Below are positions 8,452 to 16,645 of a stretch of DNA of 64,000 bases, one piece after another. Under the pieces are notes generated by a model. The model ran no database searches. It saw only the letters and a program-made list of their open reading frames with translations, and was not told the DNA's origin. This DNA is from an uncultured Bacteroides sp. (GTDB lineage: Bacteria; Bacteroidota; Bacteroidia; Cytophagales; Cyclobacteriaceae). The position numbers were made by a program, and so were the translations under genes. Each line of letters opens with the position of its first letter. The stretch's first letter is position 1. Location of the stretch: the NCBI GenBank assembly GCA_902168185.1, contig CABHOV010000036.1, positions 1 to 64,000 of the forward strand, read 5' to 3'.

Positions 8452-8482
8452 ATGACTCCCGGGAAGCCGGGAGTCATTTTTT
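8452..8482 (+). terminator. Rho-independent terminator of hsp20
   Basis: Perfect stem (ATGACTCCCGG 8452-8462, CCGGGAGTCAT 8467-8477) with a GAAG tetraloop, followed by a T-run to 8482. Confidence 0.93.
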
Positions 8483-8702
8483 ATTATAGGTATATAAATC
8501 CAGGTGTATCTCATTGTGAAGATTAGTGTTGTTGTCACGTTGATACATTTTTTTAAACGTTTCATCGTTCCCATACTTTATCAATAGAAAATAGGATCAT
8601 CTTTGATCCGCAGACCTCTGTGATCCGAAAAGAAAATATTAACTTTCTGTAAGCCGCCAACTTTCCGGGGAGAATATCTGTTGAATTAAAAATTGTTGGG
8701 TT

Positions 8703-10136
8703 ATGAAAAGATCTATTCTGATACTTATTGTTGTTTTTGCTGCATGTGCTGGAGGTATTATCGGTTCAATTTTTACGATCCGGTTTCTTGATTTTTCAAA
8801 CGCCTCGTATCAATCTATAGAAGGAAGACAACAACTTGTGTTGGCAGGATACTCATCCGATACAGCGTATCGTGTTCCGAAGGAATTGGATTTTCTGGCA
8901 ACTGCCAAGAAGGTAACGTCTTCAGTTGTACATATTCAAACATCGTATGGTCCTGGCGACTTTAGTATCAATCCGCTTCAGCAACGTTTTGAATCTCCGG
9001 TACGGTCATCGGGTTCAGGTGTAATTATTTCAGATGATGGCTATATCGTTACGAACAATCACGTGATCGAAGATGCGAGCAGCATCGAGATTGTGATGAA
9101 TAACAATCAGCGTTACTATGCTAAGCTTATCGGTGCGGATCCAACTACAGACCTCGCCTTGTTAAAAATTCGTGGCAATCATCTTCCTTTTATAAAGTAT
9201 GGAAATTCAGATGCCATCACTCCGGGCGAATGGGTATTGGCCGTGGGAAATCCATTTGATCTCAACTCCACTGTTACTGCAGGTATAGTAAGTGCCAAGG
9301 CGCGTAACATTGGTATACTTCGTGATCGTAATAATCTCCAGGTAGAATCTTTTATACAAACGGATGCCGCAGTAAACCCGGGGAATAGCGGAGGTGCACT
9401 GGTAAATCTCAAAGGAGAATTGATTGGTGTGAACACCGCCATCGCTACATCTTCCGGAAGTTATCAGGGATATTCATTTGCAATTCCGGTGAGTCTTGTT
9501 AAAAAGGTGATGGACGATCTGCTTGAATTCGGGCAAGTACAACGTGGACTTTTAGGAATTGTAATCACAGATGTAAATGCAAATGTAGCTGAAGACTTTG
9601 ATCTGAAAGTAAACCAAGGCGTGCTGGTAAATCGTGTTAACGAAGGAAGTGCCGCAGAGCAAAGTGGTATTCTTACAGGAGATGTTATTATAGGTATAGA
9701 TGGTCATGCTGTTAATTCCGTTTCGGAGTTACAGGAGTGGGTAGCGCGCAACAGACCGGGTAAAGAAATAAACGTAATCTATTTGCGCCATGGCGAACGC
9801 AGCGAAGTGAAAGCGAAACTCAAGAATAATAATGGTAGTCTGGAAGTAGCCAAGAAAGAGGTACTCTATGAACTCACGGGTCTTACAGTAGAAGATGTTC
9901 CCTATAAAGAATTAACAACCCTTCAATTGGAAGGTGGCGTTCGCGTAAAAAATGTTAGCGCAGGTAAATGGAAAGAAGCGGGCATCAAAGATAATTTTAT
10001 CATTGCCTATATAGATAAGGTTCCGGTAGACAACGTAGAGGATCTCAATCGCATTCTCGATTTCAAAAAAGGTGGCATCCTCATCGAAGGATTTTATCCT
10101 GGTGGTGAAAAAGGAACATACGGCATGGAATGGTAG
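8703..10136 (+). CDS. HtrA/DegP-type trypsin-like serine protease with two PDZ domains
   Basis: A periplasmic or membrane-anchored quality-control protease. A signal or membrane anchor (residues 5-27, SILILIVVFAACAGGIIGSI) is followed by the S1C protease domain. The catalytic triad is visible: His120 in VTNNHVIED, Asp150 in DPTTDLALLK and Ser229 in NPGNSGGALV. PDZ1 spans about residues 285-375 (RGLLGIVITDVN, GSAAEQSGILTGDVIIGIDG). A shorter PDZ2 lies near residues 415-475 (GVRVKNVSAGKWKEAGIKDN). The length of 477 aa is typical of DegP/Q. Upstream (8483-8702) there is only a weak -7 element, TAACTTTC at 8640-8647, and a small GGATC-N6-GATCC dyad at 8594-8609. It is apparently monocistronic. 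Confidence 0.95.
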   Translation: MKRSILILIVVFAACAGGIIGSIFTIRFLDFSNASYQSIEGRQQLVLAGYSSDTAYRVPKELDFLATAKKVTSSVVHIQTSYGPGDFSINPLQQRFESPVRSSGSGVIISDDGYIVTNNHVIEDASSIEIVMNNNQRYYAKLIGADPTTDLALLKIRGNHLPFIKYGNSDAITPGEWVLAVGNPFDLNSTVTAGIVSAKARNIGILRDRNNLQVESFIQTDAAVNPGNSGGALVNLKGELIGVNTAIATSSGSYQGYSFAIPVSLVKKVMDDLLEFGQVQRGLLGIVITDVNANVAEDFDLKVNQGVLVNRVNEGSAAEQSGILTGDVIIGIDGHAVNSVSELQEWVARNRPGKEINVIYLRHGERSEVKAKLKNNNGSLEVAKKEVLYELTGLTVEDVPYKELTTLQLEGGVRVKNVSAGKWKEAGIKDNFIIAYIDKVPVDNVEDLNRILDFKKGGILIEGFYPGGEKGTYGMEW

Positions 10137-10171
10137 CAAAAACGATGTAAGTCATTTTCAATTTAGTTTTT

Positions 10172-10179
10172 TAGCTTTG
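10172..10179 (+). promoter_or_regulatory. -7 promoter element of the aldehyde dehydrogenase gene
   Basis: TAGCTTTG is a perfect TAnnTTTG match 112 bp before the ATG at 10292. No TTG lies at the -33 distance; TTTTC at 10155 is the nearest. Confidence 0.45.
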
Positions 10180-10291
10180 TGCGCTCATCTCATTAACCAC
10201 ATGAAATGCCCACGCACTTGTATTACTATGATCTTAAAAAACAATACGATGGCAGGGCATTCCATCTGTCAACACAATTAATCATTAACAG

Positions 10292-11833
10292 ATGAAAAAC
10301 TTCGGCATCAAAGAAGCACTCGATACACTTGGTTTAAAGAAAAACAATCCGGGTACTTCTACAGGAAAGAAATGGTATAAAGCATCCGGTGAATCCATAG
10401 AATCATATTCACCTGCGGACGGCAAACTCATTGGCTCGGTATATACTACCGATGAAAAATCATTTCATAAAGTAGTAGAGCAATCGCAGATCGCGTTTCG
10501 TGAATGGCGTAAATGGCCGGCACCGAAACGCGGTGAAGTAGTGCGACAGATTGGAGAAGCACTGCGCGAGTATAAAGAACCACTCGGTAAACTTGTCTCC
10601 TACGAGATGGGTAAATCATACCAGGAAGGTTTAGGCGAAGTACAAGAGATGATTGACATCTGTGATTTCGCGGTAGGACTTTCCCGTCAGCTTCATGGAC
10701 TTACCATGCACTCGGAACGTCCTAACCATCGCATGTATGAGCAATGGCATCCGATTGGAACCGTAGGAATTATTTCTGCTTTCAATTTTCCGGTGGCTGT
10801 ATGGTCATGGAACTCTATGCTTGCCTGGGTATGCGGCGATGTTTGTATCTGGAAGCCTTCAGAAAAAACGCCATTGTGCAGTGTAGCCTGCCAGCTTATA
10901 GTACAGCGCGTGTTCGAAAAGAATGAAGTACCGGAAGGTGTTTCAGGCTTGGTAAATGGAGATTATACTGTTGGACAGTGGCTTGCACAAAATGAAAATA
11001 TTCCATTGGTATCGGCTACAGGTTCTACGCGTATGGGTAAAGCAGTAGCAAGTGCTGTGAGCGGGCGTCTGGGCAGAGCGTTGCTTGAGCTCGGAGGTAA
11101 CAACGCCATCATCGTAACGGAGAATGCAAATCTGGATATAGCGATTCGTGGTTCACTCTTCGGAGCAGTGGGTACTGCAGGACAACGTTGTACAACTACA
11201 CGCAGGTTGATCATCCACGAAAGTGTATATAATGAAGTAAAGGAACGCCTGTCAAAAGCATACGAGCAACTCAACATCGGTAATCCATTGGATACACAAA
11301 ATCATGTTGGTCCGCTTATCGACAAGCAAGCTGTGAAGTCTTATGAAGATGCATTGAAGAAAATTAAAAAAGAAGGCGGTACTTTTGTGATTAAAGGAGG
11401 CGTTCTTAACGGAAAAGGATATGAATCTGGCTGCTATGTAAAACCAGCAGTAGCAGAAGTAAGCAATGATCTTGATATTGTGCAGCAGGAAACTTTTGCT
11501 CCGATACTTTATCTCATCAAATACAAAACATTAGAGGAAGCTATCGAATTGCAGAATGGTGTAAAGCAAGGTTTGTCGTCAGCTATAATTACATCAAGTA
11601 TGCATGATATGGAGCGATTCCTGTCCAATGAAGGTTCTGATTGCGGTATTGCGAATGTAAACATCGGAACATCGGGCGCGGAAATTGGTGGAGCATTTGG
11701 TGGAGAGAAAGAAACTGGTGGAGGAAGAGAGTCCGGCTCTGATGCCTGGAAAGTGTACATGCGCAGGCAAACCAACACAATCAATTTCGGAAATAGCCTT
11801 CCATTGGCACAAGGAATCAAATTTGATATTTAG
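10292..11833 (+). CDS. ALDH7-type aldehyde dehydrogenase (alpha-aminoadipic semialdehyde / piperidine-6-carboxylate dehydrogenase)
   Basis: An NAD(P)-dependent cytosolic dehydrogenase that oxidises an aldehyde to an acid. In the ALDH7/antiquitin branch the usual substrate is alpha-aminoadipic semialdehyde in lysine breakdown. The 513-aa protein is full length. The general-base Glu lies in LELGGNNAII and the catalytic Cys in GTAGQRCTTTRR. The coenzyme loop is SATGSTRMGKAVA. Placement in ALDH7 rests on the C-terminal block FGGEKETGGGRESGSDAWK followed by YMRRQTNTINFG, which is characteristic of antiquitin. No other lysine-catabolism gene is adjacent, so pathway use is inferred. A hairpin terminator follows 10 bp after the stop. 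Confidence 0.93.
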   Translation: MKNFGIKEALDTLGLKKNNPGTSTGKKWYKASGESIESYSPADGKLIGSVYTTDEKSFHKVVEQSQIAFREWRKWPAPKRGEVVRQIGEALREYKEPLGKLVSYEMGKSYQEGLGEVQEMIDICDFAVGLSRQLHGLTMHSERPNHRMYEQWHPIGTVGIISAFNFPVAVWSWNSMLAWVCGDVCIWKPSEKTPLCSVACQLIVQRVFEKNEVPEGVSGLVNGDYTVGQWLAQNENIPLVSATGSTRMGKAVASAVSGRLGRALLELGGNNAIIVTENANLDIAIRGSLFGAVGTAGQRCTTTRRLIIHESVYNEVKERLSKAYEQLNIGNPLDTQNHVGPLIDKQAVKSYEDALKKIKKEGGTFVIKGGVLNGKGYESGCYVKPAVAEVSNDLDIVQQETFAPILYLIKYKTLEEAIELQNGVKQGLSSAIITSSMHDMERFLSNEGSDCGIANVNIGTSGAEIGGAFGGEKETGGGRESGSDAWKVYMRRQTNTINFGNSLPLAQGIKFDI

Positions 11834-11843
11834 AGCCTTTTGC

Positions 11844-11868
11844 AAATAAGGATCAATACCTTATTTTT
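11844..11868 (+). terminator. hairpin terminator after the aldehyde dehydrogenase gene
   Basis: AAATAAGG (11844-11851) pairs perfectly with CCTTATTT (11859-11866) over a 7-nt loop, with further T residues after it. It is AT-rich and lies only 18 bp before the next start codon, so termination may be partial. Confidence 0.6.
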
Positions 11869-11886
11869 ATAGAGCATTAAAAAATT

Positions 11887-12294
11887 ATGGCAGGAAAAAA
11901 ATATCGTACCGTCATGCTCATTGATGATAATGAGATAGACAACCTCATTAATCAGAAGATGATTGAAGCGGCTTCTGTAACTGAAAATATTTACACGCAT
12001 ACCGGTGCGAAAAGTGCCATTGAGTTTTTAAAAAACATGGAGAAACTCGATGTAGCAGATCAGGTTTTGCCAGATGTTATTTTTCTCGATATCGATATGC
12101 CGTTGATGGATGGCTTCCAGTTTCTAGATGAATTCGAGAAACTTTCGAACACCGCAAAGAAGAAGTGCAAGATTGTAATGCTGACATCGTCTATCAACCC
12201 GCAGGATTTCAATCGCTCTAAAAAATACGACAACGTAAAACTATACCTGAACAAGCCGCTTTCACATGAAAGCATTGTGAAGCTTGAAGTATAG
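11887..12294 (+). CDS. single-domain response regulator (CheY/Rcp1-like)
   Basis: A 135-aa stand-alone receiver domain with no output domain. It has the acidic pair in LIDDNEIDN, the phosphoacceptor Asp within IFLDIDMPLMDGF, the switch Thr/Ser in MLTSSINP, and the conserved Lys in YLNKPLS. Such receivers pass phosphate between kinases or bind partner proteins. No histidine kinase is adjacent (the nearest is at 35401), so its partner is unknown. The gene sits between the ALDH terminator and a strong bidirectional terminator, which suggests an independent unit. Confidence 0.93.
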   Translation: MAGKKYRTVMLIDDNEIDNLINQKMIEAASVTENIYTHTGAKSAIEFLKNMEKLDVADQVLPDVIFLDIDMPLMDGFQFLDEFEKLSNTAKKKCKIVMLTSSINPQDFNRSKKYDNVKLYLNKPLSHESIVKLEV

Positions 12295-12324
12295 TTATCA
12301 ATATTTTAATTCCACCAAAAAAGC

Positions 12325-12356
12325 AAAGCCCTTTCCGAGATTTCGGAAAGGGCTTT
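12325..12356. terminator. bidirectional terminator
   Basis: Perfect 14-bp stem (AAAGCCCTTTCCGA 12325-12338, TCGGAAAGGGCTTT 12343-12356) with a GATT loop. It has a TTTT tail on the plus side and an A-run before it, so it serves both the response regulator and the convergent gene at 12383. Confidence 0.9.
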
Positions 12357-12382
12357 TGTCTTGTCTTGAATATATTTCTGTC

Positions 12383-13828
12383 TTATAACTCCGTAAGCAA
12401 GTTTACAAACCGGTCGTCCAGTTTTACAAGCTTGGTAGGAGCGAAGTAAGAAACTGTTAGCGAGTTAAGTCTTGGAATAACAGCCGTGATCTTCTTGGCT
12501 TTTTCTTTCTTCGCCTCACTCGTAGAAATTTTCAGGATCTTTAAAAAGAGTTGAATGTTCTCGCAGCTGTCTTTTCCGAACAAGCGGATCTGACGTTGAA
12601 TACTGTTTGATAGCTGATTGAAAAGTTCAACATCACGCATCAGCGTATACTGCAGTGCGAGTAAAGATTTTATTTCAAGCTGAGCATACGGATACTTCTT
12701 CAAGCTCACATCGTTCAACAATCCATTGATCAATCGTGCTGATTCTTCGAACTTACCGATATAGTAAGACGACAGCGCGCGATATACTGTGTAAACAATA
12801 TGCTTGGGAATATCCATTGTATCTACTTCGTAGTCAATGAATATACTTTCATTTTCAGAATAGAGTTCAGCCTCTGTGTTGGTACGCAAGTGGCGATCAA
12901 GCTTTGAAAGCAGAAACTGCGAAGGGAAAGTATACGTGGAGTAGTTCACCATCAGGTTCGCACACGCATCATTTACTTCTTCGTAATATTTTTCAGCCTG
13001 GCGATATACTTTGTAGTGATTATAGTATTCGAGTTTCAAAAATTCGAACACCAGGTTGATGTGATAATAAATAGAGTCGAGGTGGTAGCTCTCGAAGATC
13101 TTCTGAACTTTGTCGAAAATATCTTCGATCGATTCGCCTTCCTGGTTCATGTTATCATCCACTTCAACAAACAAGCGGTGGAAGATATACATACAACTCT
13201 GATACACGTACAAGCGGTGAGACTCATAAAGCTTGGCAACATTCTGCATCTCTTTCATCAAGAGACCGAGGCCCAGCTTTTCAACATCACCACCATTCAA
13301 CATATAGTCACCATACTTTTTAAAATAGTCGGCTAACAGATCTTCTGCTTTGTCAACCGCCAGCATATAGGCAACGTGTCGGTTATACAACTGCGAGTAT
13401 TGAAAGTAATCTGGTGAATTGATGTTGAGCTTCTTGAGAGATTTGTAAATGACAGTCAGCTCGTTGGCAAGATCGTAGTCGAGAAGTTCCTTCTCTAACT
13501 TTTTAAGAGTAGCAACCGAGATCGCTTTCTTTTTAGTAAAGAGAACTTCGGTAATGTTGGCTACTTTACGAAGTACATCTGTACGAGGACTCTCCAGTTG
13601 CCCCATCAGATATTCTTCGATCTTCAAATTTAATCGTGAGCGTAAAGTATAATACGCATTAGCGTTTACCTCCAACTCCGACATAATCTTGTTGTCTGAA
13701 AGTTGTCGTTCACGGAGTGACTTCAGCAGGTACGCGGATTTTTCAGCATTACTTTCAATGAGCGAATCATGAATTGCTTTAAAGTCCTTCTCTGATAATT
13801 GCTTGATAATATTCTTAAGTTTGGCCAT
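12383..13828 (-). CDS. conserved cytosolic protein of unknown function, all-helical
   Basis: A 481-aa protein with no signal peptide, no membrane segment and no catalytic motif that I recognise. It is strongly helical with repeated Leu/Tyr-rich helix pairs (ITEVLFTKKKAISVATLKKL, YRQAEKYYEEVNDACANLMV, YRALSSYYIGKFEESARLIN), which suggests a TPR-like solenoid. The N-terminus (KNIIKQLSEKDFKAIHDSLI) resembles a small helical bundle. The composition matches the neighbours, so it looks like a resident gene rather than an acquired one. A scaffold or protein-interaction role is likely but unproven. It is divergent from the WG-repeat gene and convergent with the response regulator. Confidence 0.75.
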   Translation of the reverse strand: MAKLKNIIKQLSEKDFKAIHDSLIESNAEKSAYLLKSLRERQLSDNKIMSELEVNANAYYTLRSRLNLKIEEYLMGQLESPRTDVLRKVANITEVLFTKKKAISVATLKKLEKELLDYDLANELTVIYKSLKKLNINSPDYFQYSQLYNRHVAYMLAVDKAEDLLADYFKKYGDYMLNGGDVEKLGLGLLMKEMQNVAKLYESHRLYVYQSCMYIFHRLFVEVDDNMNQEGESIEDIFDKVQKIFESYHLDSIYYHINLVFEFLKLEYYNHYKVYRQAEKYYEEVNDACANLMVNYSTYTFPSQFLLSKLDRHLRTNTEAELYSENESIFIDYEVDTMDIPKHIVYTVYRALSSYYIGKFEESARLINGLLNDVSLKKYPYAQLEIKSLLALQYTLMRDVELFNQLSNSIQRQIRLFGKDSCENIQLFLKILKISTSEAKKEKAKKITAVIPRLNSLTVSYFAPTKLVKLDDRFVNLLTEL

Positions 13829-13856
13829 GTCGGACAGTTAACATCCTGAAAATTTA

Positions 13857-13887
13857 CAAAATTTATTACATGTTCCAATATTGACAA
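13857..13887 (-). promoter_or_regulatory. probable promoter of the 481-aa unknown gene
   Basis: On the minus strand TTG (13887-13885) and AAATTTTG (13864-13857; 7 of 8 to TAnnTTTG) are 20 bp apart. The -7 box is 29 bp upstream of the ATG. Confidence 0.4.
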
Positions 13888-13955
13888 GCTTTGTCACGAA
13901 TAAATCTTACGTTGAAGGTTTGTAGTTTTACCCAGAGTCGAAGCACATTAACACA

Positions 13956-16556
13956 TTGATCAGGAAACTTACCATACTATGCGTTGTCATGCTGTTATCA
14001 GGATACCTCAAAGCACAGATCTCGCAAGAGCGAAATGCATTGAGTAACCTTGCAAAGCAGAAATGGGCGCGTGCACATGAACAACTAAGAAAAATTCTGA
14101 CTAAAGACAGCATAAATACTACAGGTCAGTATGTTATGGCTCGCTATTTTTTTTCTCCGGGTAACCCGGATTTTCATTTGGACTCCGCGCACTACTATAC
14201 AGAGGCTTCACTCCGCGATTATAGCAAGCTGTCGGTGAAGCAACGTGAGAAAATAAAACGTTTTCCACTAGACAGTATGATTATCATACGTCTGCTCGAA
14301 CAGATAGATAGTGCAGCCTTCAGCCGCGCACAGCAATCGAATTCAGAGACCGTTTATACCAATTTTATAGAAAAATTTCCTGCCGCGAAGCAACGTTCAC
14401 AAGCAATTAAACTTCGTAGTAAAGCTGCATTTGCTGATGCCGTGGAGATGAATACATATCAGGCATTTTCTTCTTTCATCAGCCGATATCCGGAAGCGCG
14501 CGAACTTGAAGATGCAAAGTCGCTATATGAAAAATTATTATTTGAAGATAAGACGCGCGACAAACGGCTGGCGAGTTATGAAGCGTTTCTGAAAGACTAT
14601 CCGCAGACAACCTATAGGAAAGAAGTAGAGCAAAATATTTTCGAGATCTCAACAGCACCGGGTACCATTGAAAGTTTTAAAGAGTATTTGCAGCGATATC
14701 CTCAAAGTAATTTTTACTCGCAGGCACACGGGCTGCTATATTACCTACTGGCAGATGAGCAACCAGCACGACCGATGTATGGTGCTATGCAAAATGATTC
14801 GGTGACCAACGATGATCCCTCGCCCAGACGATACCTTGTTCCATTTCTGGAGAAGAATTTTTTTGGATTTATGGACTCTGAGGGAAATGAAATAATTTCT
14901 GCGGAGGCTGCAGATTTGAATGCAGAATATAAATGTGGCAACATCGATGAGGATGTTTTGGTGTTGCCGGGCAAAATAGTAAGCCGCAGAGGCACACTGG
15001 TATATAAAGGTGAAGTTGCTTCGGTCGATGATTTAGGATCGGGATTTTTGCTGATCGAAAATCAACATTGCACAAAAGTGATTCACAAAATCGGTTTCAA
15101 TCCTGGAGAGCTTTGTGTACAGGATGCAAAAGTTTTGAATGGAAAACTTTTAGCTATAAAAAATGATGAGCACTGGTCGATACGGACCCTGGCGGGAAGA
15201 CTACTGATCGCTTCCGAATGGGATAATATTTCGTTTGCCGGAGACGTAATTATTTTTCAACGTGATAAGAATTTTTGGTTAGCCACAACGGATGCTATAT
15301 CCGCCATTGCGGATGGCCAGACGTTTAAACTGAAAGATACTTTTGAGGAGGTAAAACCATGGCCCAATGGAAAAGTGTGGGCCCGGGCCGGAAAGTTTGA
15401 AGGCGTCTTCGATCAGCATCTTGATGTTATCGTTCCCTTCAAAGAGCAAACACTGTCATCTTCTTTTTTCGGTGGAGTTGCGTTTACCAATTCTCAATCA
15501 GCTTTTTTTAATCACGCAGGGAATACAACCGATTCGTATGATACTATACTTATCAGTAAACCTTGGGTTGCAGCAAAGTCTTCAATCACGTGGCGCCTAT
15601 TCAGACCGTTGTATAATAATCTATCGGCCACAGCCACGTATGATTCCATTTCCTTCGCAGGGACTTTTGCTATAGGCACGCGAAATGATAGTTTGTTTGT
15701 GCATGGCAGTGCATCCGCGAAGCCTTTAATAAAAGTAAAGCATCCTGCTAAAATTGAATTTATACCGGCACAGGATTCTTCATCTTTCTTTCTGCTCGAG
15801 CAAGGCGATAAGAAAACATTGTTCAATCATTCAGGACAAAAACTTTTTGCTGTGCTCTATGATCGGATTCAGCATGCAGGTAAAGATATATTTATTGTTA
15901 CACGCAAGGATAAAAAAGGCCTGGTGTCTTCAGATGGTAAAGTGCTGCTTCCAACCGAGTATAATGCTATCGGTACACTGAGTGAGGGCACCGTGTCCTT
16001 ATTAAAAGCAAAAAAATTCGGACTGTTTGATGTGCATCAGAAAAAACTGATCAAGCCAGAGTATAGCAAAAATCTTTCGCTTTATAATCGTTCCGTGCTC
16101 ATAGCACTTAAGACTGGCGCGTATGGTTTTATCGGTTGGGACAACAAACCTTTAAGTGAATTTGAGTTCATCGAAATACAGCACTGGAATGATACGCTCG
16201 CATGGGTGAAGAAAAATTTTCAGTGGCAGCTTTATAATCTGAAAACCAAAAAAACAGAGCTCGATAAAATAAAAAGTATCAAGTTTATTTTAGACAAATC
16301 AGACGACAAACTCGCGATCATTCAGCAGGACAATAGCTATGGTGTGATTCATAGTAGACGTGGTATGGTGATCCCGTTAAACTTTAGTGATATCGTAAAT
16401 GTAGGCTCGGCAGAGCGGCCCATGTACTTTACGGAGAAGCATGTAGAGGAGGCTTCTATTTTTGTGGTGATCTACTACAACAGCGAAGGTAAAATGTTAC
16501 GCAAGGAAATTTATGAGCAAGATGATTACGAAAAGATCTATTGCGCTGATCATTAG
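13956..16556 (+). CDS. exported helical-repeat plus WG-repeat protein
   Basis: An 866-aa protein with a Sec signal peptide (IRKLTILCVVMLLSGYLKA) read from a TTG start. The first ATG at 13989 would destroy the signal peptide, so TTG is preferred. Residues of about 30-270 are a TPR-like helical region with repeated F-x-x-(R/K/D)-(Y/F)-P motifs (FIEKFPAAKQ, FISRYPEAREL, FLKDYPQTTYR, YLQRYPQSNFY). The remainder is a run of WG/KWG-type beta repeats, for example GLVSSDGKVLLPTEYNAIG and FGLFDVHQKKLIKPEYSK. WG-repeat proteins are thought to be extracytoplasmic binding proteins; the ligand is unknown. No terminator was seen before the GH43 gene. Confidence 0.8.
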   Translation: MIRKLTILCVVMLLSGYLKAQISQERNALSNLAKQKWARAHEQLRKILTKDSINTTGQYVMARYFFSPGNPDFHLDSAHYYTEASLRDYSKLSVKQREKIKRFPLDSMIIIRLLEQIDSAAFSRAQQSNSETVYTNFIEKFPAAKQRSQAIKLRSKAAFADAVEMNTYQAFSSFISRYPEARELEDAKSLYEKLLFEDKTRDKRLASYEAFLKDYPQTTYRKEVEQNIFEISTAPGTIESFKEYLQRYPQSNFYSQAHGLLYYLLADEQPARPMYGAMQNDSVTNDDPSPRRYLVPFLEKNFFGFMDSEGNEIISAEAADLNAEYKCGNIDEDVLVLPGKIVSRRGTLVYKGEVASVDDLGSGFLLIENQHCTKVIHKIGFNPGELCVQDAKVLNGKLLAIKNDEHWSIRTLAGRLLIASEWDNISFAGDVIIFQRDKNFWLATTDAISAIADGQTFKLKDTFEEVKPWPNGKVWARAGKFEGVFDQHLDVIVPFKEQTLSSSFFGGVAFTNSQSAFFNHAGNTTDSYDTILISKPWVAAKSSITWRLFRPLYNNLSATATYDSISFAGTFAIGTRNDSLFVHGSASAKPLIKVKHPAKIEFIPAQDSSSFFLLEQGDKKTLFNHSGQKLFAVLYDRIQHAGKDIFIVTRKDKKGLVSSDGKVLLPTEYNAIGTLSEGTVSLLKAKKFGLFDVHQKKLIKPEYSKNLSLYNRSVLIALKTGAYGFIGWDNKPLSEFEFIEIQHWNDTLAWVKKNFQWQLYNLKTKKTELDKIKSIKFILDKSDDKLAIIQQDNSYGVIHSRRGMVIPLNFSDIVNVGSAERPMYFTEKHVEEASIFVVIYYNSEGKMLRKEIYEQDDYEKIYCADH

Positions 16557-16580
16557 TTAATACCGTATACCCTTTTTTAC

Positions 16581-16588
16581 TACTTTTG
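16581..16588 (+). promoter_or_regulatory. -7 promoter element of the GH43 gene
   Basis: TACTTTTG is a perfect TAnnTTTG match 58 bp before the ATG at 16646. A weak TTA lies at 16557-16559, 21 bp upstream. Confidence 0.45.
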
Positions 16589-16645
16589 ATTTTTCTTTTT
16601 TGATTTTCAAATCGCATTTCGCGACTGCTAACCTGTTTTTAATGT

